A stretch of 64,000 bases of DNA from Actinomyces denticolens (GCF_002072185.1 NZ_MVIW01000004.1:1-64000), one strand, 5' to 3'; shown: positions 1-8,952, counted from the stretch's first letter. The notes: a model not told the origin generated them from the letters alone. Translations and numbers: made by a program.

Positions 1-219
1 CTCTCCCTGGTGGCCGCGGTGGGCATCATCGGCAGCGGGCTCATGGCTCCCGTGGAGACCTCCACTGCCACGGTTCAGGCCGGCCAATCCCTGTGGGATG
101 TCGCCGCTGCGACGGGCGCTCCGGACGTGGCCGAGGCCATGGCCCAGATCGTCGACCTCAACGATCTGGACTCCTCAACGATCCACCCGGGGCAGACTCT
201 CGTCGTCCCGGCGCGCTGA
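1..219 (+). CDS. LysM-domain protein, C-terminal part (5' end outside window)
   Basis: The reading frame is open from base 1, so the gene starts before the window and only about 72 residues are visible. A short hydrophobic stretch (VAAVGIIGSGLM) looks like the end of a membrane anchor or signal. It is followed by one LysM module of about 45 residues, with the family's G-Q-S-L-W-D-V-A start, an N-D-L in the middle and P-G-Q-T-L-V-V-P at the end. LysM binds peptidoglycan N-acetylglucosamine. Small LysM proteins of this type often sit between lexA and nrdR in actinobacteria, which fits the next gene. Confidence 0.8.
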   Translation, partial: LSLVAAVGIIGSGLMAPVETSTATVQAGQSLWDVAAATGAPDVAEAMAQIVDLNDLDSSTIHPGQTLVVPAR

Positions 220-321
220 CGCATCGCCCAGGAGCCGTGGCCGCGCGGGGCTCCTTGCGGCGCGGGCGGCGGGCGCCTAGGCTCCACGTCACAGGCCATG
301 CTTCAACCCCGAGGAGCCCGC

Positions 322-792
322 GTGCACTGCCCCTTCTGCCGCCACGACGGCTCCCGCGTGGTCGACTCCCGGACCTCCGATGACGGCCTGGCCATCCGGC
401 GTCGCCGCGAGTGCCCCGCCTGCGGTCGGCGCTACACCACCATCGAGACGGCCAGCCTGTCCATTCGCAAGCGCTCCGGCGCCGTCGAGCCATTCTCCCG
501 GAGCAAGGTGATCGTGGGCGTGCGCCGTGCCTGCCAGGGTCGTCCCGTGTCCAATGACGATCTCGCGCTCCTGGCCCACAAGGTGGAGGAGACCATCCGC
601 GCCACCGGGCAGGCGATCGTCGACTCCCATGAGGTCGGCCTGGCGATCCTCGGGCCACTGCGCGAGCTCGATGAGGTCGCCTACCTGCGCTTCGCCTCGG
701 TCTACTCCAACTTCAACAGCCTGGAGGATTTCGAGAGGGCCATCGCCGATCTTCGCACGGCCCACGCGGGCCGGCCCGTTGCTCGCGCCTGA
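322..792 (+). CDS. nrdR: transcriptional repressor NrdR
   Basis: This is the zinc-ribbon and ATP-cone repressor of ribonucleotide reductase genes. With the GTG at 322 the protein is 156 residues and begins V-H-C-P-F-C, as NrdR proteins do. A GAGGAG ribosome-binding site lies at 311-316. An ATG at 298 in the same frame would add eight atypical residues and is not preferred. Zinc ligands are Cys3, Cys6, Cys31 and Cys34, and the ATP-cone covers about residues 46-136 (S-I-R-K-R-S-G onward). A TAGGCT hexamer at 278-283 is a possible -10 element. No NrdR box or nrd gene is visible in the window, so its targets lie elsewhere. Confidence 0.95.
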   Translation: MHCPFCRHDGSRVVDSRTSDDGLAIRRRRECPACGRRYTTIETASLSIRKRSGAVEPFSRSKVIVGVRRACQGRPVSNDDLALLAHKVEETIRATGQAIVDSHEVGLAILGPLRELDEVAYLRFASVYSNFNSLEDFERAIADLRTAHAGRPVARA

Positions 793-826
793 GCAGTTCC
801 GGCGGGATCGCCCCGCGCGGGCGGGG

Positions 827-866
827 GCACTGGCGCGGGCCAGCGCTCAGCGGCGCCTGCCGGTGC
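827..866. terminator. possible bidirectional terminator between nrdR and pimB
   Basis: GCACTGGC at 827-834 can pair with GCCGGTGC at 859-866 (one G-U pair) in the gap between two convergent genes. There is no T-tract, so this is weak evidence. Confidence 0.35.
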
Positions 867-872
867 CGTCTG

Positions 873-2012
873 TCAGCGCGCGTCGATCGCGTCGACGAGT
901 CGCTCCACCAGGGAGGGCCACGTCCAGCGCTCGATCATGAGCCGCCTGCCGGCGGCGCCCATCCGGGCGCGCATGTCGGCGTCGGAGAGCTGGCGGACGA
1001 TCGCCCCCACGAGCGCGTCCTGGTCCCGCCCATCGACCACGTTCCCGGTCACACCCTCCTCGACGGTCTCGGGCGCCCCGCCGCTGGTCCCCGCGATGAC
1101 GGGCAGACCTGCGGCGGACGCCTCGAGGAAGACGATGCCCAGCCCCTCGACGTCGAGCCCCCCGCCGCGCGTGCGGCAGGGCATGGCGAAGACATCCCCC
1201 ATGGCCACGTGCCCGGGCAGTTCGTCATAGGGGACCTTGCCGGTCAGGATGATCGAGTCGCGGACGGGGGACTGGCGCTTGAGGAGCGCCAGGCGGCGCG
1301 CGTAGGAGCCCCAGCCCACGATGACCAGGCGGGCCCCGGGAACGCGCTCCGCCACGCGCGGCCAGGCCTCGATGAGGGAGTCCTGGCCCTTGCGGGCCAC
1401 GAGTCGGGATACGCACACCACCGTCGGGGCATCCCCCAGCCGGTAGCGGGCGCGCAGCGCGGAGCGGGCGGCGGGGTCGGGGCTGAAGCGGTCGACGTCG
1501 ATGCCGCTGGGAAGATGGGTGGTGAGGGCGACCTGTGGCATGAAGGGGCGCAGGCGGCCCAGTGTGTACTCGGAGATGTAGGTCACGACGTCGGCCTCGC
1601 GGAGGATGCGGCGCAGGAGCCGGCGCGAGCCGGGCAGCATGGACCAGCCGACCTCGTGCCCGTGCGTAGTGGCGATGACGCGGCTCGCGCCGGCGCTCTT
1701 GGCGGCGCGGCCGAGCAGCCCGAGCGGGGCGGCGGCGCCGAACCAAACGGTTTCGATACCGCGCTCGGCGATGATGCCCCGCATCCTGCGCCGCACGTCT
1801 GGGGTGGGCAGGAGCATATGGGTGGGCATGCGGACGACGTCGAAGGGGATCTCGGAGTCGAAGGCCGCAGCGGCCTCGGGACCCTCAGGGGGAGTGGAGG
1901 CCAGGACGGTCAGGTCCGAGGGCGGCAGGCGGCGGGTGTAGTCGTCGAGGTAGGACTGGATCCCGCCCACGACGGGCGGGAAGTCATTCGTGACGAGGAG
2001 TGTCCGGCGCAT
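873..2012 (-). CDS. pimB: GT4 glycosyltransferase, PimB-like mannosyltransferase
   Basis: The 379-residue GT-B fold enzyme resembles GDP-mannose-dependent alpha-(1-6)-phosphatidylinositol monomannoside mannosyltransferase, which adds the second mannose in phosphatidylinositol mannoside and lipoglycan synthesis at the cytoplasmic face of the membrane. The N-terminus T-N-D-F-P-P-x-x-G-G-I-Q-S-Y is the family acceptor loop. The donor domain carries an EX7E motif (E-G-L-G-I-V-F-L-E) followed by G-L-P-V-I-A-G. The start is an ATG preceded by TAGACT and exactly six bases with no Shine-Dalgarno, suggesting a leaderless message. The exact sugar acceptor is inferred from family resemblance; another GT4 specificity is possible. 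Confidence 0.85.
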   Translation of the reverse strand: MRRTLLVTNDFPPVVGGIQSYLDDYTRRLPPSDLTVLASTPPEGPEAAAAFDSEIPFDVVRMPTHMLLPTPDVRRRMRGIIAERGIETVWFGAAAPLGLLGRAAKSAGASRVIATTHGHEVGWSMLPGSRRLLRRILREADVVTYISEYTLGRLRPFMPQVALTTHLPSGIDVDRFSPDPAARSALRARYRLGDAPTVVCVSRLVARKGQDSLIEAWPRVAERVPGARLVIVGWGSYARRLALLKRQSPVRDSIILTGKVPYDELPGHVAMGDVFAMPCRTRGGGLDVEGLGIVFLEASAAGLPVIAGTSGGAPETVEEGVTGNVVDGRDQDALVGAIVRQLSDADMRARMGAAGRRLMIERWTWPSLVERLVDAIDAR

Positions 2013-2018
2013 GCCGCG

Positions 2019-2024
2019 AGTCTA
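2019..2024 (-). promoter_or_regulatory. putative -10 of a leaderless pimB promoter
   Basis: TAGACT read on the minus strand lies six bases before the pimB ATG. The same TAGNNT-N6-start spacing recurs at plsC, ddl, coaD and proA in this window. Confidence 0.5.
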
Positions 2025-2038
2025 GAAGACCTCTCCGT

Positions 2039-2069
2039 CGAGACCGGTCGAAAACGGCATCGAGACCGG
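2039..2069. repeat. left arm of a 31-bp imperfect inverted repeat flanking the HEPN-helicase gene
   Basis: The arm pairs with 8922-8952 in inverted orientation, 29 of 31 positions identical. It holds a 12-bp iteron CGAGACCGGTCG at 2039-2050 and a degenerate second copy starting 22 bases later at 2061 (9 of 12 matching). It lies in the 105-bp gap between the end of the large gene and the start of pimB. No transposase and no target duplication are visible. Confidence 0.8.
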
Positions 2070-2117
2070 CTCCCCGTCCACAGGGATGGCTGAGACACGC
2101 CGAGCACCACTGGCGGC

Positions 2118-5100
2118 TCATAGGCGATTCTCCTGCTGCCTGACCCGCGCCACCGACTGGGCGAGCACGCGGCGCACGGATGCGGTGAGCTTGCGGCGCG
2201 TCGAGAATGACAGCCCCGCGAGAAGGTTGTGCAGCAGCTGTTCATCATCGAGCCCGCCGTCCTCCCGCATGCGCTCTCGCGCGTAGTTGTCCAGCTCGCG
2301 CGGATGAATCTCCTCGATCGCGACGAAGTCGTACGGATAACGGCGGTAGCCGGTGAGACCAGCCGGATCAACGCCCTCCGGCCAGACGAAGCCATCGTGG
2401 TCGGTGAGGACTCGCGCGCTGCGGATGAGGGCGCGGATCTGCTGTTTCCTCACGCTTCGTGCCTGCTGCATGCCGAAGTCGTAGCAGACCAGGCTGAGAA
2501 GCCGTTCTCGTGCGATCGGGTACTCCTTCTCGCAGATCCGCTCTGCCGCCTCACGTACGAGCGCACGAGCCTGGGGATTCGTCGCCGTCTCGTCGAGAAG
2601 CGCGCGATCAAGGTGCTCGTTCGACTCGTAGGGAACGAAGTCGACGACTGCGCTGAGATCCCTGCGCTGCTCCGGCCACGCATGAGTTGGCGCTGCTGCG
2701 GTGGCATCCGTCACGGTGTGATCGGGCGTTGTCTCAATGCGCAGCGGGGCAACAGTCGGTTCGAGTGACGTCATGAGCCGGACTTGGTCAACCCCACCTC
2801 GATCAGTCGGCCCGGTCCCACAGGCTGCGGCCAGATCAGGGAACGAGGCCGGGGCCGCAGGCGCGGGTGTGACTGTGGATGCGGGCGTGGCTTCAAGTGG
2901 GCCCGGGGTCGCGTCGTCGCCGCATGGCTCGCTGCAGTCCTGCGCATGCTCGACGGCGCCGACAAGACGGGAGACGACCGTCTCCGGGTCCTGGAGCCAT
3001 TCCGGCATCCAAATCCGCTCGACCCTCGGCCAGTGCATCATGCGAGCGAGTACCCTCGTCGGCAGCACGTCGCGGTCGTAGGAGGTGCGCCGGTTCTCCC
3101 AGCCCGGACCGTCGAGCAGGACGGCCACCCGCGGCTCGTCGGGGCACTCGCCAGGGGCGAGGACCAGGTCGATGCGGAAGTCGGACAGGCCCACGTCGGA
3201 ACGCACAGCCAGCCCCTGCTCGCGCAGGGCGGTCGCAATCTCCTCACGATGTCCGTCGGGACGCGCCTGACTCGCCGCGCGCGCGGGCAGGACGCCCGTG
3301 CCGTGCTCGGCGAGCAGGAGATAGCGCTTGAGATCCTGCAAACCCGCCGAGGCACTGCGCTCTGCGCGGAGCGAGATCGGGTCGAAGGAGCAGAAGAGGA
3401 TGACCTGGGCTCGCGCCCTCGTGATGGCGACGTTGAGGCGGCGCTCGCCGCCGCTCCGATTGAGGGGCCCGAAGTTGAGCGGTACCTGCCCGTCCTCTCG
3501 CGCCGAGAAGGCCACGGAGAACAGGATCGTGTCCCGTTCATCTCCCTGGACGTTCTCGAGGTTCTTGACGAAGACTCCCTCGGCTGCGTCGAGCGAGGTG
3601 GTGATCCTCGGGTCATCGAGCTCGCGCAGGCGGGTCTCGATGAGGTCTCGCTGCTGGATGTTGAACGTCACGACCCCAACCGACGGACCCTCGGGACCAG
3701 TGGGACCGTCATCGAACCGGCGCCGGATCTCCTCGACGATGGCCTCAGCCTCCGCCTGGTTCGTGCGATAGATCTTGCGCGACTGCCCGCGCGGGACGCT
3801 TCGCACGAAGTGTCCATCGACATGGCGCAGGCTGATGCCGAAGCCGTGGGGGCCGTCATCCCGCTCAGCCGCCATGGGACTCGGGAAAGAGGACAGCCTG
3901 CCCTGGTAGTACGCGGAATTGGAGAAGGCGATGAGGGACTCGACCCTGCTGCGGTAGTGCCAGGACAGCCAGAACCGTGGAACGTGGGCGGCCACGCACT
4001 CGCTGAGGATCGACTCCTCGTCGACGAGGTCGTCTTCGCCGTCGTCGTCTCGTGAGAGCTCAGCGAAGGAGGTCGGGGGCATCTGCTTGGAGTCCCCGCA
4101 TACGACGACGCTACGGCCGCGCCCCATGGCTCCGATGGCGGCGGCGACCGTGATCTGGGAGGCCTCGTCGAAGACGACGAGATCGAAGTCCTGGCGGTCC
4201 GCAGGGAAGAACCGCGCCACCGAGTCCGGGGAGACGAGGACGCATGGGGTGAGGGACGTGATGAGGTCGCCGAACTCGCCGATGAGGTCGCGGATCCTCC
4301 GCTTCTTGCGCTTGCGCTCGAGAGCGGTGCGCAGATTGGCCAGTCGCAGGCCCTCGCTCGCCAGAGCATGGCCTCGGGCGATAAGAGCATCCTCGACGAG
4401 TGCCTCGGGCAGCATGCCCCGGATCTCGTCGAGCACCGCTGCGTACTGGGTCACGGTGGCGTTGTGCCGCTCGGCGTTGAACTCATCGAGTCGGCCCCGC
4501 TCCCCCTGCAACTCGAGCGTGGCGTGGATGAGACCGATTTCGAGGGCGGTGGAGGCATCCGAGGCGAGCACCTCGCCTCGCCGGAGCTGATCGAGGCAGG
4601 AATCGAGGCCGAGGCGGCGGAACTCCGCCCCGGCACTGAGGAACTCGCTCCAGCCGCGGAGGACTCGTTCTCGGCGCGGGGCGGGGATCGGCAGGAGGAC
4701 CTCGATGGCGCCCCGTCCGATGCCGACTCGGCTCAGGGCCGTCAGCCCCTCACGGGCCCGGGCGTACGCGCGCATCCATCCCGCGATTGCCGCGCGGTCC
4801 GGCCGGATCGAGCGCGCGGCGACAATGATCCGCGTCTGGCTGTGCTGCCCCGCAGCGGCCAGATGAGCCCGCTCGAGCAGTTGGCGCAGCCTGTCCCCGG
4901 AGGCTGCGGCCGTGGGCCCGTCGAAGGGTGTCCAGCCATGGATCATCGCTGCGGTCCACGGCAGTAGGGACGAGTGCAGTCGGCGCAGTCGGTCACGGCG
5001 GTCGGCGAGGCTGATGAGTTCGTCGACGATGCCGAGCAGCGCGGCGGCGTCGTCGGGCATTGACTTGCCGCTGCGGTGGGCGGCGAGCCGGGCGAGTGCT

Positions 5101-8100
5101 TTCTCGGCCTTCTTGGACTTGCTGAAGAAGGCGTGCTTGGCGTCGATGAGGCTCTCTCTGACCTCGCCGAGAGGTTCGTCGAGGACGCTCTCCCGGTAGT
5201 AGGTGAGGGCCGGGTGCGGGTCAATGGCCTCGGCGTCGAGCTGCTGGAGGAGCCACTGGGCGTCGCGCACCCATGATGGATCTGCGATGAGGTCGAGGAC
5301 GCGAGTGTCGAGGACGGGGTCCTCGAGGATGAGGGCAGCAGTCTCCAGCTCGGAGTCCGGCATCGTCTCGACGGCTGCTAGGAGCTCGTCGTCGCCGCTC
5401 GAGATGATGCTGTCCCAGCGTGCGGTGGCGGCGAGGACTTCAGAGAGGGAGACGTCGTCGAGAGGCTGGGAGATCACGGGCTCGGAGCCGACGAGCACGT
5501 CGCGGTAGCGGTCCAGGAGCATACTGACGGACGGGATGCTCGTGCGCAGACCGGCAACGTCGTCGTCCGTCATCGCAGCGAGTCGCTCGGGCGTGATCGT
5601 GAGGCTCCCGACGCGGTGGCCGGAGTATGCGATCTCAGCGGTTCGGGCGTCGTAGAAGGACATGCCGCTCTGGCTGCGCCCGTGGAGGGAGGAGCGGTAC
5701 TCGGCGAGTCTGGCACTGTCGGCTCCAGCCAGAGCCCTCCGGGACTGCAGGGTGATGCGATCCGGGTGAGCCTCGAGATCCATCGCGGCGAGGATCTTCC
5801 GGCGCACGGCGTCCGGGGACTGCTTGCGGTCGTGGAGGTCCAGGAGGAGCCCGCCGACGCCTGCGTCGCGCAGGCGCCTGGCCACGACCTCGAGCGCCGC
5901 CTGCTTCTCAGCGACGAAGAGGACCTTGCGGCCTTCCGCGATGGCACTGACGATGACGTTGGTGATCGTCTGGGACTTGCCGGTGCCGGGTGGGCCCTCG
6001 ACGACGATCGAGCGCCCGCTGAGAGCCTGGGCGACCACCTCGGCCTGCGAGGCGTCGGCCGCCACCGGGAGCCGGGGCAGGAGCTGCTCGAGGCCAACCA
6101 CCGGGGCATGCGCCTGTGGGTCGGCGAACTCCTGGTCGGGCGTCTCGATGAGGTGGCGGACGAGGGGGTTGCGGGCGATCTCCTTCCATGACTCCTCAAG
6201 GTCCTTCCACAGCCGGAAGGTGCCGAACTGGAAGATGCCGAGGTACGTGGTCGCCTCGACGTGGAAGGGCAGACGGTTCTCCGCGAGTACTCGGCGCACG
6301 ATCTCGAAGAGGCCTGGAAGGTCCAGGCCGGCGGCATCCTCCTCCGGTTCGCTCAGCTCCGTGAGTTCGAGGCCGAGATCGATCCGGAGACGCTCGACAA
6401 GGGAGTAGTTAGGGGTGGTTGTGCCCGAGGGATCGATCCGTAGGCGGAAGGGACTACGGGCTGAGCGGCGCTCTAGGTCGACCGGGATGAAGACGAGAGG
6501 AGAACGGATGGTCTTGCCGCCCGTCTTCCAGATGAGTGAGCCGAGCGCGAGATAGAGGTTGTTGGCGCCGGTCTCCTCGGCGAGAGTCCTAGCGTTGGAG
6601 CGCAGACGGCGCAGGATCGGGTCGTAGGCGTCCGCGCCCAAGTCGACCTCGACCTCGCGATGGTCCGCCAGTAGCGGGGCGAGCTGCGGAGGATCGAGCT
6701 CCGTGCGGAAGAGGCCACCGATGCGGCGCACCTCGGCGGCCCGCTCACCGGCGGGTCTCAGTGTGATGTCACGCCCGGTATTCACGAGGTCCTCGAAGGA
6801 CCCGATAACCGCCTCGGGCACCGCGAGCTCGACGATCTTGTGGCTGCGGATCGCGCGATCCGAGCAGTTGATGAGGCGGTTGCGCGGGCTGAGATCGAGG
6901 AGCCGCGCCTTCCAGGCCTCGACCCGATCCGGGGCCTTGGCCCGCGTGGAACGAGGTCGGGCGGTGTTGAAGAGTTCGTCGGGCAGTAGGACGGTGTTCG
7001 GCCGCGGTGCGGCGACATAGGTGCTCTCAACGACCTCACCGGCCTCGTTACGGCTCCTCAACGGCATGGGGACGACCCCGCGCTCGCGGGCCGCCCGCAC
7101 AGGGATCACGACATCGATCTCGGCGGCGTCGACGCCGATGAGCCGACGGGCCGCTTGATGGAGCTGGTCAGCGGTGGCTGAGGCCTCGCCGGTGAGGAGA
7201 GTCGTCTCGACCAGGCGGATCTCTCCGAGGTCGATCTGGTTGAGCAGTTTCCACCCGGGCATCGAGAGATCTTCGGAGATGTGGTGCTGCGTGCGCCAGT
7301 AACCGAGGAGGGCGTGGCCCGGAAGAAGGATGATCAGCGGCTCGATCTCGAGGTACTCCAGAGCGCTCGCCAGGAGGATCGTGGTGTCGAGGCAAGTGCC
7401 GAGACGGTTGTCGAGCACGTCTTCCGCAGTGCGCACCCGCTGTCCCGATTCGCCCCAGCTCGTCGGCGGAACCGCGTAGGCCACCTCGGCGTCCTGGATG
7501 GCGCGGCAGACTGCTGCGACGATGGAGCTCACCCTCGCGGGGCCGCCCTCATAGCCGTTGAGGGACGTCGATCCTGTGGCCGTGCCGAGCAACTGAGCGG
7601 CGTGGGAGCAGAGCGCCGCGAGCCTGGGCTGCTGAGGCTGGACGAAAGCGGTCAACGTGGCAGCAGCCTCCGAGGGGCGGCCTCGCATCACCCACTGGCG
7701 CGGAGTGAGGACATCCGGTCCATCGAAGAGGAGATCGCGTCGCGCGCCTGCCGACTCGAGGAGCAGATGAAGATGCGAGGGGCTCTGGGCGTCGACCTGA
7801 AGCAGGGCTGCTCGCTCCGGGAGGACGCTGACTGTGAGGGCCTCCCCCTCCGCGCCGAGCCGAGTCAGGATGACAGGACGACCGGAGGCGACACTCTCGC
7901 CATCAACCTCGACGCTGACGGTGACGCGGACGTCCTCGAGGGGAACCCACTGCCGAGCCCCTCGCTCATCGAGGTCGGCACCGTGGTCATCGACCGGCCG
8001 CAGATGGATGGTCACGGACAGGTGCCACCCGGCGACGGCGTGGGCATAGGAAACGACCGGGGGAGCATCGACGGAGATCGCGAGGAAGTCGAGGTCAGTC

Positions 8101-8627
8101 CCAGTCGGCCGTGGCAGGGGCGGTGGCTCGGCCACGACGCGCACCGTCTCGTCGTGGGCAGAGGACAGCGGGTCGGAGACGGCCGGAGCCGCCTCGGCCG
8201 CGGTGCGCCCGGTGCGCTTGTCCCAAGGCGTCGGCTTCTCGCGCGCTGCGGCCGGCTCCTGGAGAGGACCTGCTCGGGGAGCGTCCAAAGGCTCGACAGA
8301 AGACTCGGAGCCGGCGGGGGGCTCCGCCCCCGACGTCTCCATCCTGGGTCCGGCAGCCGCATAAGCCGCGAGTTCCTGCGAGACCCGGTCGGATGCCTTG
8401 ACATCCCCGATGATCCGGAGGATCTCAACGATCCCGCTCAAAGCCGTCAGCATCTCGGAGCGTTCAAGCTCAGCGCCGTGAGCGAGCCGGTCGCGCACGA
8501 TCTGGATGTCATGAATCCTGCCGTGCAGGCCCGGTTCGGCGCTGAGGATCGACTTGCCGCTCCTGTCTTGCCCGGTCAGGATGAAGAACTGCGTGGAGAG
8601 ATCGTTGAGGTCGACGTTCCCCGGCAC
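2118..8627 (-). CDS. giant HEPN / transglutaminase-like / DUF4011-SF1 helicase / Vsr-like nuclease / DUF3320 protein, probable phage-defence protein
   Basis: The 2169-residue protein reads as several enzymes in line. Residues 1-90 end a Swt1-type HEPN domain with the R-D-R-L-A-H ribonuclease motif (Arg45, His50). Around 385-470 is a transglutaminase-like fold with G-T-C-L-D and G-H-A-L. DUF4011 starts near 570 (L-L-D-L-S-P-R-N-R-L). An SF1 helicase follows, with Walker A G-P-P-G-T-G-K-S near 875, a D-E-A-S box near 1490 and Q-G-D-E-R-D near 1700. A Vsr/MTES_1575-type nuclease domain lies near 1800-1910 (F-R-I-D-L-V-L, L-L-D-G), and DUF3320 near 2000-2110. This layout is known from single-gene defence proteins. 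The GTG start is doubtful because coding-like sequence continues upstream to 8771. Codon use looks less GC-extreme than in the neighbours. Confidence 0.85.
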   Translation of the reverse strand: MPGNVDLNDLSTQFFILTGQDRSGKSILSAEPGLHGRIHDIQIVRDRLAHGAELERSEMLTALSGIVEILRIIGDVKASDRVSQELAAYAAAGPRMETSGAEPPAGSESSVEPLDAPRAGPLQEPAAAREKPTPWDKRTGRTAAEAAPAVSDPLSSAHDETVRVVAEPPPLPRPTGTDLDFLAISVDAPPVVSYAHAVAGWHLSVTIHLRPVDDHGADLDERGARQWVPLEDVRVTVSVEVDGESVASGRPVILTRLGAEGEALTVSVLPERAALLQVDAQSPSHLHLLLESAGARRDLLFDGPDVLTPRQWVMRGRPSEAAATLTAFVQPQQPRLAALCSHAAQLLGTATGSTSLNGYEGGPARVSSIVAAVCRAIQDAEVAYAVPPTSWGESGQRVRTAEDVLDNRLGTCLDTTILLASALEYLEIEPLIILLPGHALLGYWRTQHHISEDLSMPGWKLLNQIDLGEIRLVETTLLTGEASATADQLHQAARRLIGVDAAEIDVVIPVRAARERGVVPMPLRSRNEAGEVVESTYVAAPRPNTVLLPDELFNTARPRSTRAKAPDRVEAWKARLLDLSPRNRLINCSDRAIRSHKIVELAVPEAVIGSFEDLVNTGRDITLRPAGERAAEVRRIGGLFRTELDPPQLAPLLADHREVEVDLGADAYDPILRRLRSNARTLAEETGANNLYLALGSLIWKTGGKTIRSPLVFIPVDLERRSARSPFRLRIDPSGTTTPNYSLVERLRIDLGLELTELSEPEEDAAGLDLPGLFEIVRRVLAENRLPFHVEATTYLGIFQFGTFRLWKDLEESWKEIARNPLVRHLIETPDQEFADPQAHAPVVGLEQLLPRLPVAADASQAEVVAQALSGRSIVVEGPPGTGKSQTITNVIVSAIAEGRKVLFVAEKQAALEVVARRLRDAGVGGLLLDLHDRKQSPDAVRRKILAAMDLEAHPDRITLQSRRALAGADSARLAEYRSSLHGRSQSGMSFYDARTAEIAYSGHRVGSLTITPERLAAMTDDDVAGLRTSIPSVSMLLDRYRDVLVGSEPVISQPLDDVSLSEVLAATARWDSIISSGDDELLAAVETMPDSELETAALILEDPVLDTRVLDLIADPSWVRDAQWLLQQLDAEAIDPHPALTYYRESVLDEPLGEVRESLIDAKHAFFSKSKKAEKALARLAAHRSGKSMPDDAAALLGIVDELISLADRRDRLRRLHSSLLPWTAAMIHGWTPFDGPTAAASGDRLRQLLERAHLAAAGQHSQTRIIVAARSIRPDRAAIAGWMRAYARAREGLTALSRVGIGRGAIEVLLPIPAPRRERVLRGWSEFLSAGAEFRRLGLDSCLDQLRRGEVLASDASTALEIGLIHATLELQGERGRLDEFNAERHNATVTQYAAVLDEIRGMLPEALVEDALIARGHALASEGLRLANLRTALERKRKKRRIRDLIGEFGDLITSLTPCVLVSPDSVARFFPADRQDFDLVVFDEASQITVAAAIGAMGRGRSVVVCGDSKQMPPTSFAELSRDDDGEDDLVDEESILSECVAAHVPRFWLSWHYRSRVESLIAFSNSAYYQGRLSSFPSPMAAERDDGPHGFGISLRHVDGHFVRSVPRGQSRKIYRTNQAEAEAIVEEIRRRFDDGPTGPEGPSVGVVTFNIQQRDLIETRLRELDDPRITTSLDAAEGVFVKNLENVQGDERDTILFSVAFSAREDGQVPLNFGPLNRSGGERRLNVAITRARAQVILFCSFDPISLRAERSASAGLQDLKRYLLLAEHGTGVLPARAASQARPDGHREEIATALREQGLAVRSDVGLSDFRIDLVLAPGECPDEPRVAVLLDGPGWENRRTSYDRDVLPTRVLARMMHWPRVERIWMPEWLQDPETVVSRLVGAVEHAQDCSEPCGDDATPGPLEATPASTVTPAPAAPASFPDLAAACGTGPTDRGGVDQVRLMTSLEPTVAPLRIETTPDHTVTDATAAAPTHAWPEQRRDLSAVVDFVPYESNEHLDRALLDETATNPQARALVREAAERICEKEYPIARERLLSLVCYDFGMQQARSVRKQQIRALIRSARVLTDHDGFVWPEGVDPAGLTGYRRYPYDFVAIEEIHPRELDNYARERMREDGGLDDEQLLHNLLAGLSFSTRRKLTASVRRVLAQSVARVRQQENRL

Positions 8628-8771
8628 GCCGTCCCACAGCGCCGGGGACGACCAGTTCCGGTCCGGATACTCGTCGGCCAGGCGCCGACGGACGTAGGGG
8701 CCGAGGCTTTCCGCGAGGACCTGAAGGACGATGTGGAAGATAGGCTGCCGATCATCGGGCGCGGGACGGTC
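8628..8771 (-). other. in-frame upstream extension of the HEPN gene lacking a canonical start codon
   Basis: The frame stays open for 48 codons upstream of the GTG at 8627, until a TAG at 8772-8774. The residues look like the start of a Swt1-type HEPN domain (L-G-P-Y-V-R-R-R-L-A-D-E-Y, then R-N-W). No ATG, GTG or TTG occurs in this stretch. An ATG in a different frame lies just upstream (minus strand, reading M-H-T-H-S-R-A). Either a rare start such as ATC is used or a one-base frameshift has detached the true start. Confidence 0.6.
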
Positions 8772-8896
8772 CTAGCGCTCGGGAATGGGTGTGCATAGTT
8801 TCGCACGCCAACCCCCTCTGGAGCAGCGGGCGTCGGAGGACATGGGTGGGCTTCCGGATCGGCGCCACCGCCTCCGATCGGTCCGGCGGCATCGCA

Positions 8897-8952
8897 CGAC
8901 CGGTCTCGTTGCCCGTATCGACCGGTTTCGATGGCGTTTTCGACCGGTCTCG
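8897..8952. repeat. right iteron array and right arm of the inverted repeat flanking the HEPN-helicase gene
   Basis: Three copies of a 12-bp motif, CGACCGGTCTCG at 8897 and 8941 and CGACCGGTTTCG at 8919, start exactly 22 bases apart. The last two copies with their spacer (8922-8952) match the reverse complement of 2039-2069 at 29 of 31 positions. The array lies between the HEPN gene and ltbR. The rest of the 8772-8970 gap shows nothing else recognisable. Confidence 0.8.

Noticed and set aside
2039-8952. Calling the interval a proven Tn7-like transposon
   Set aside because: Only the 22-bp spacing is suggestive. There is no transposase, no terminal dinucleotide and no target-site duplication at the edges.
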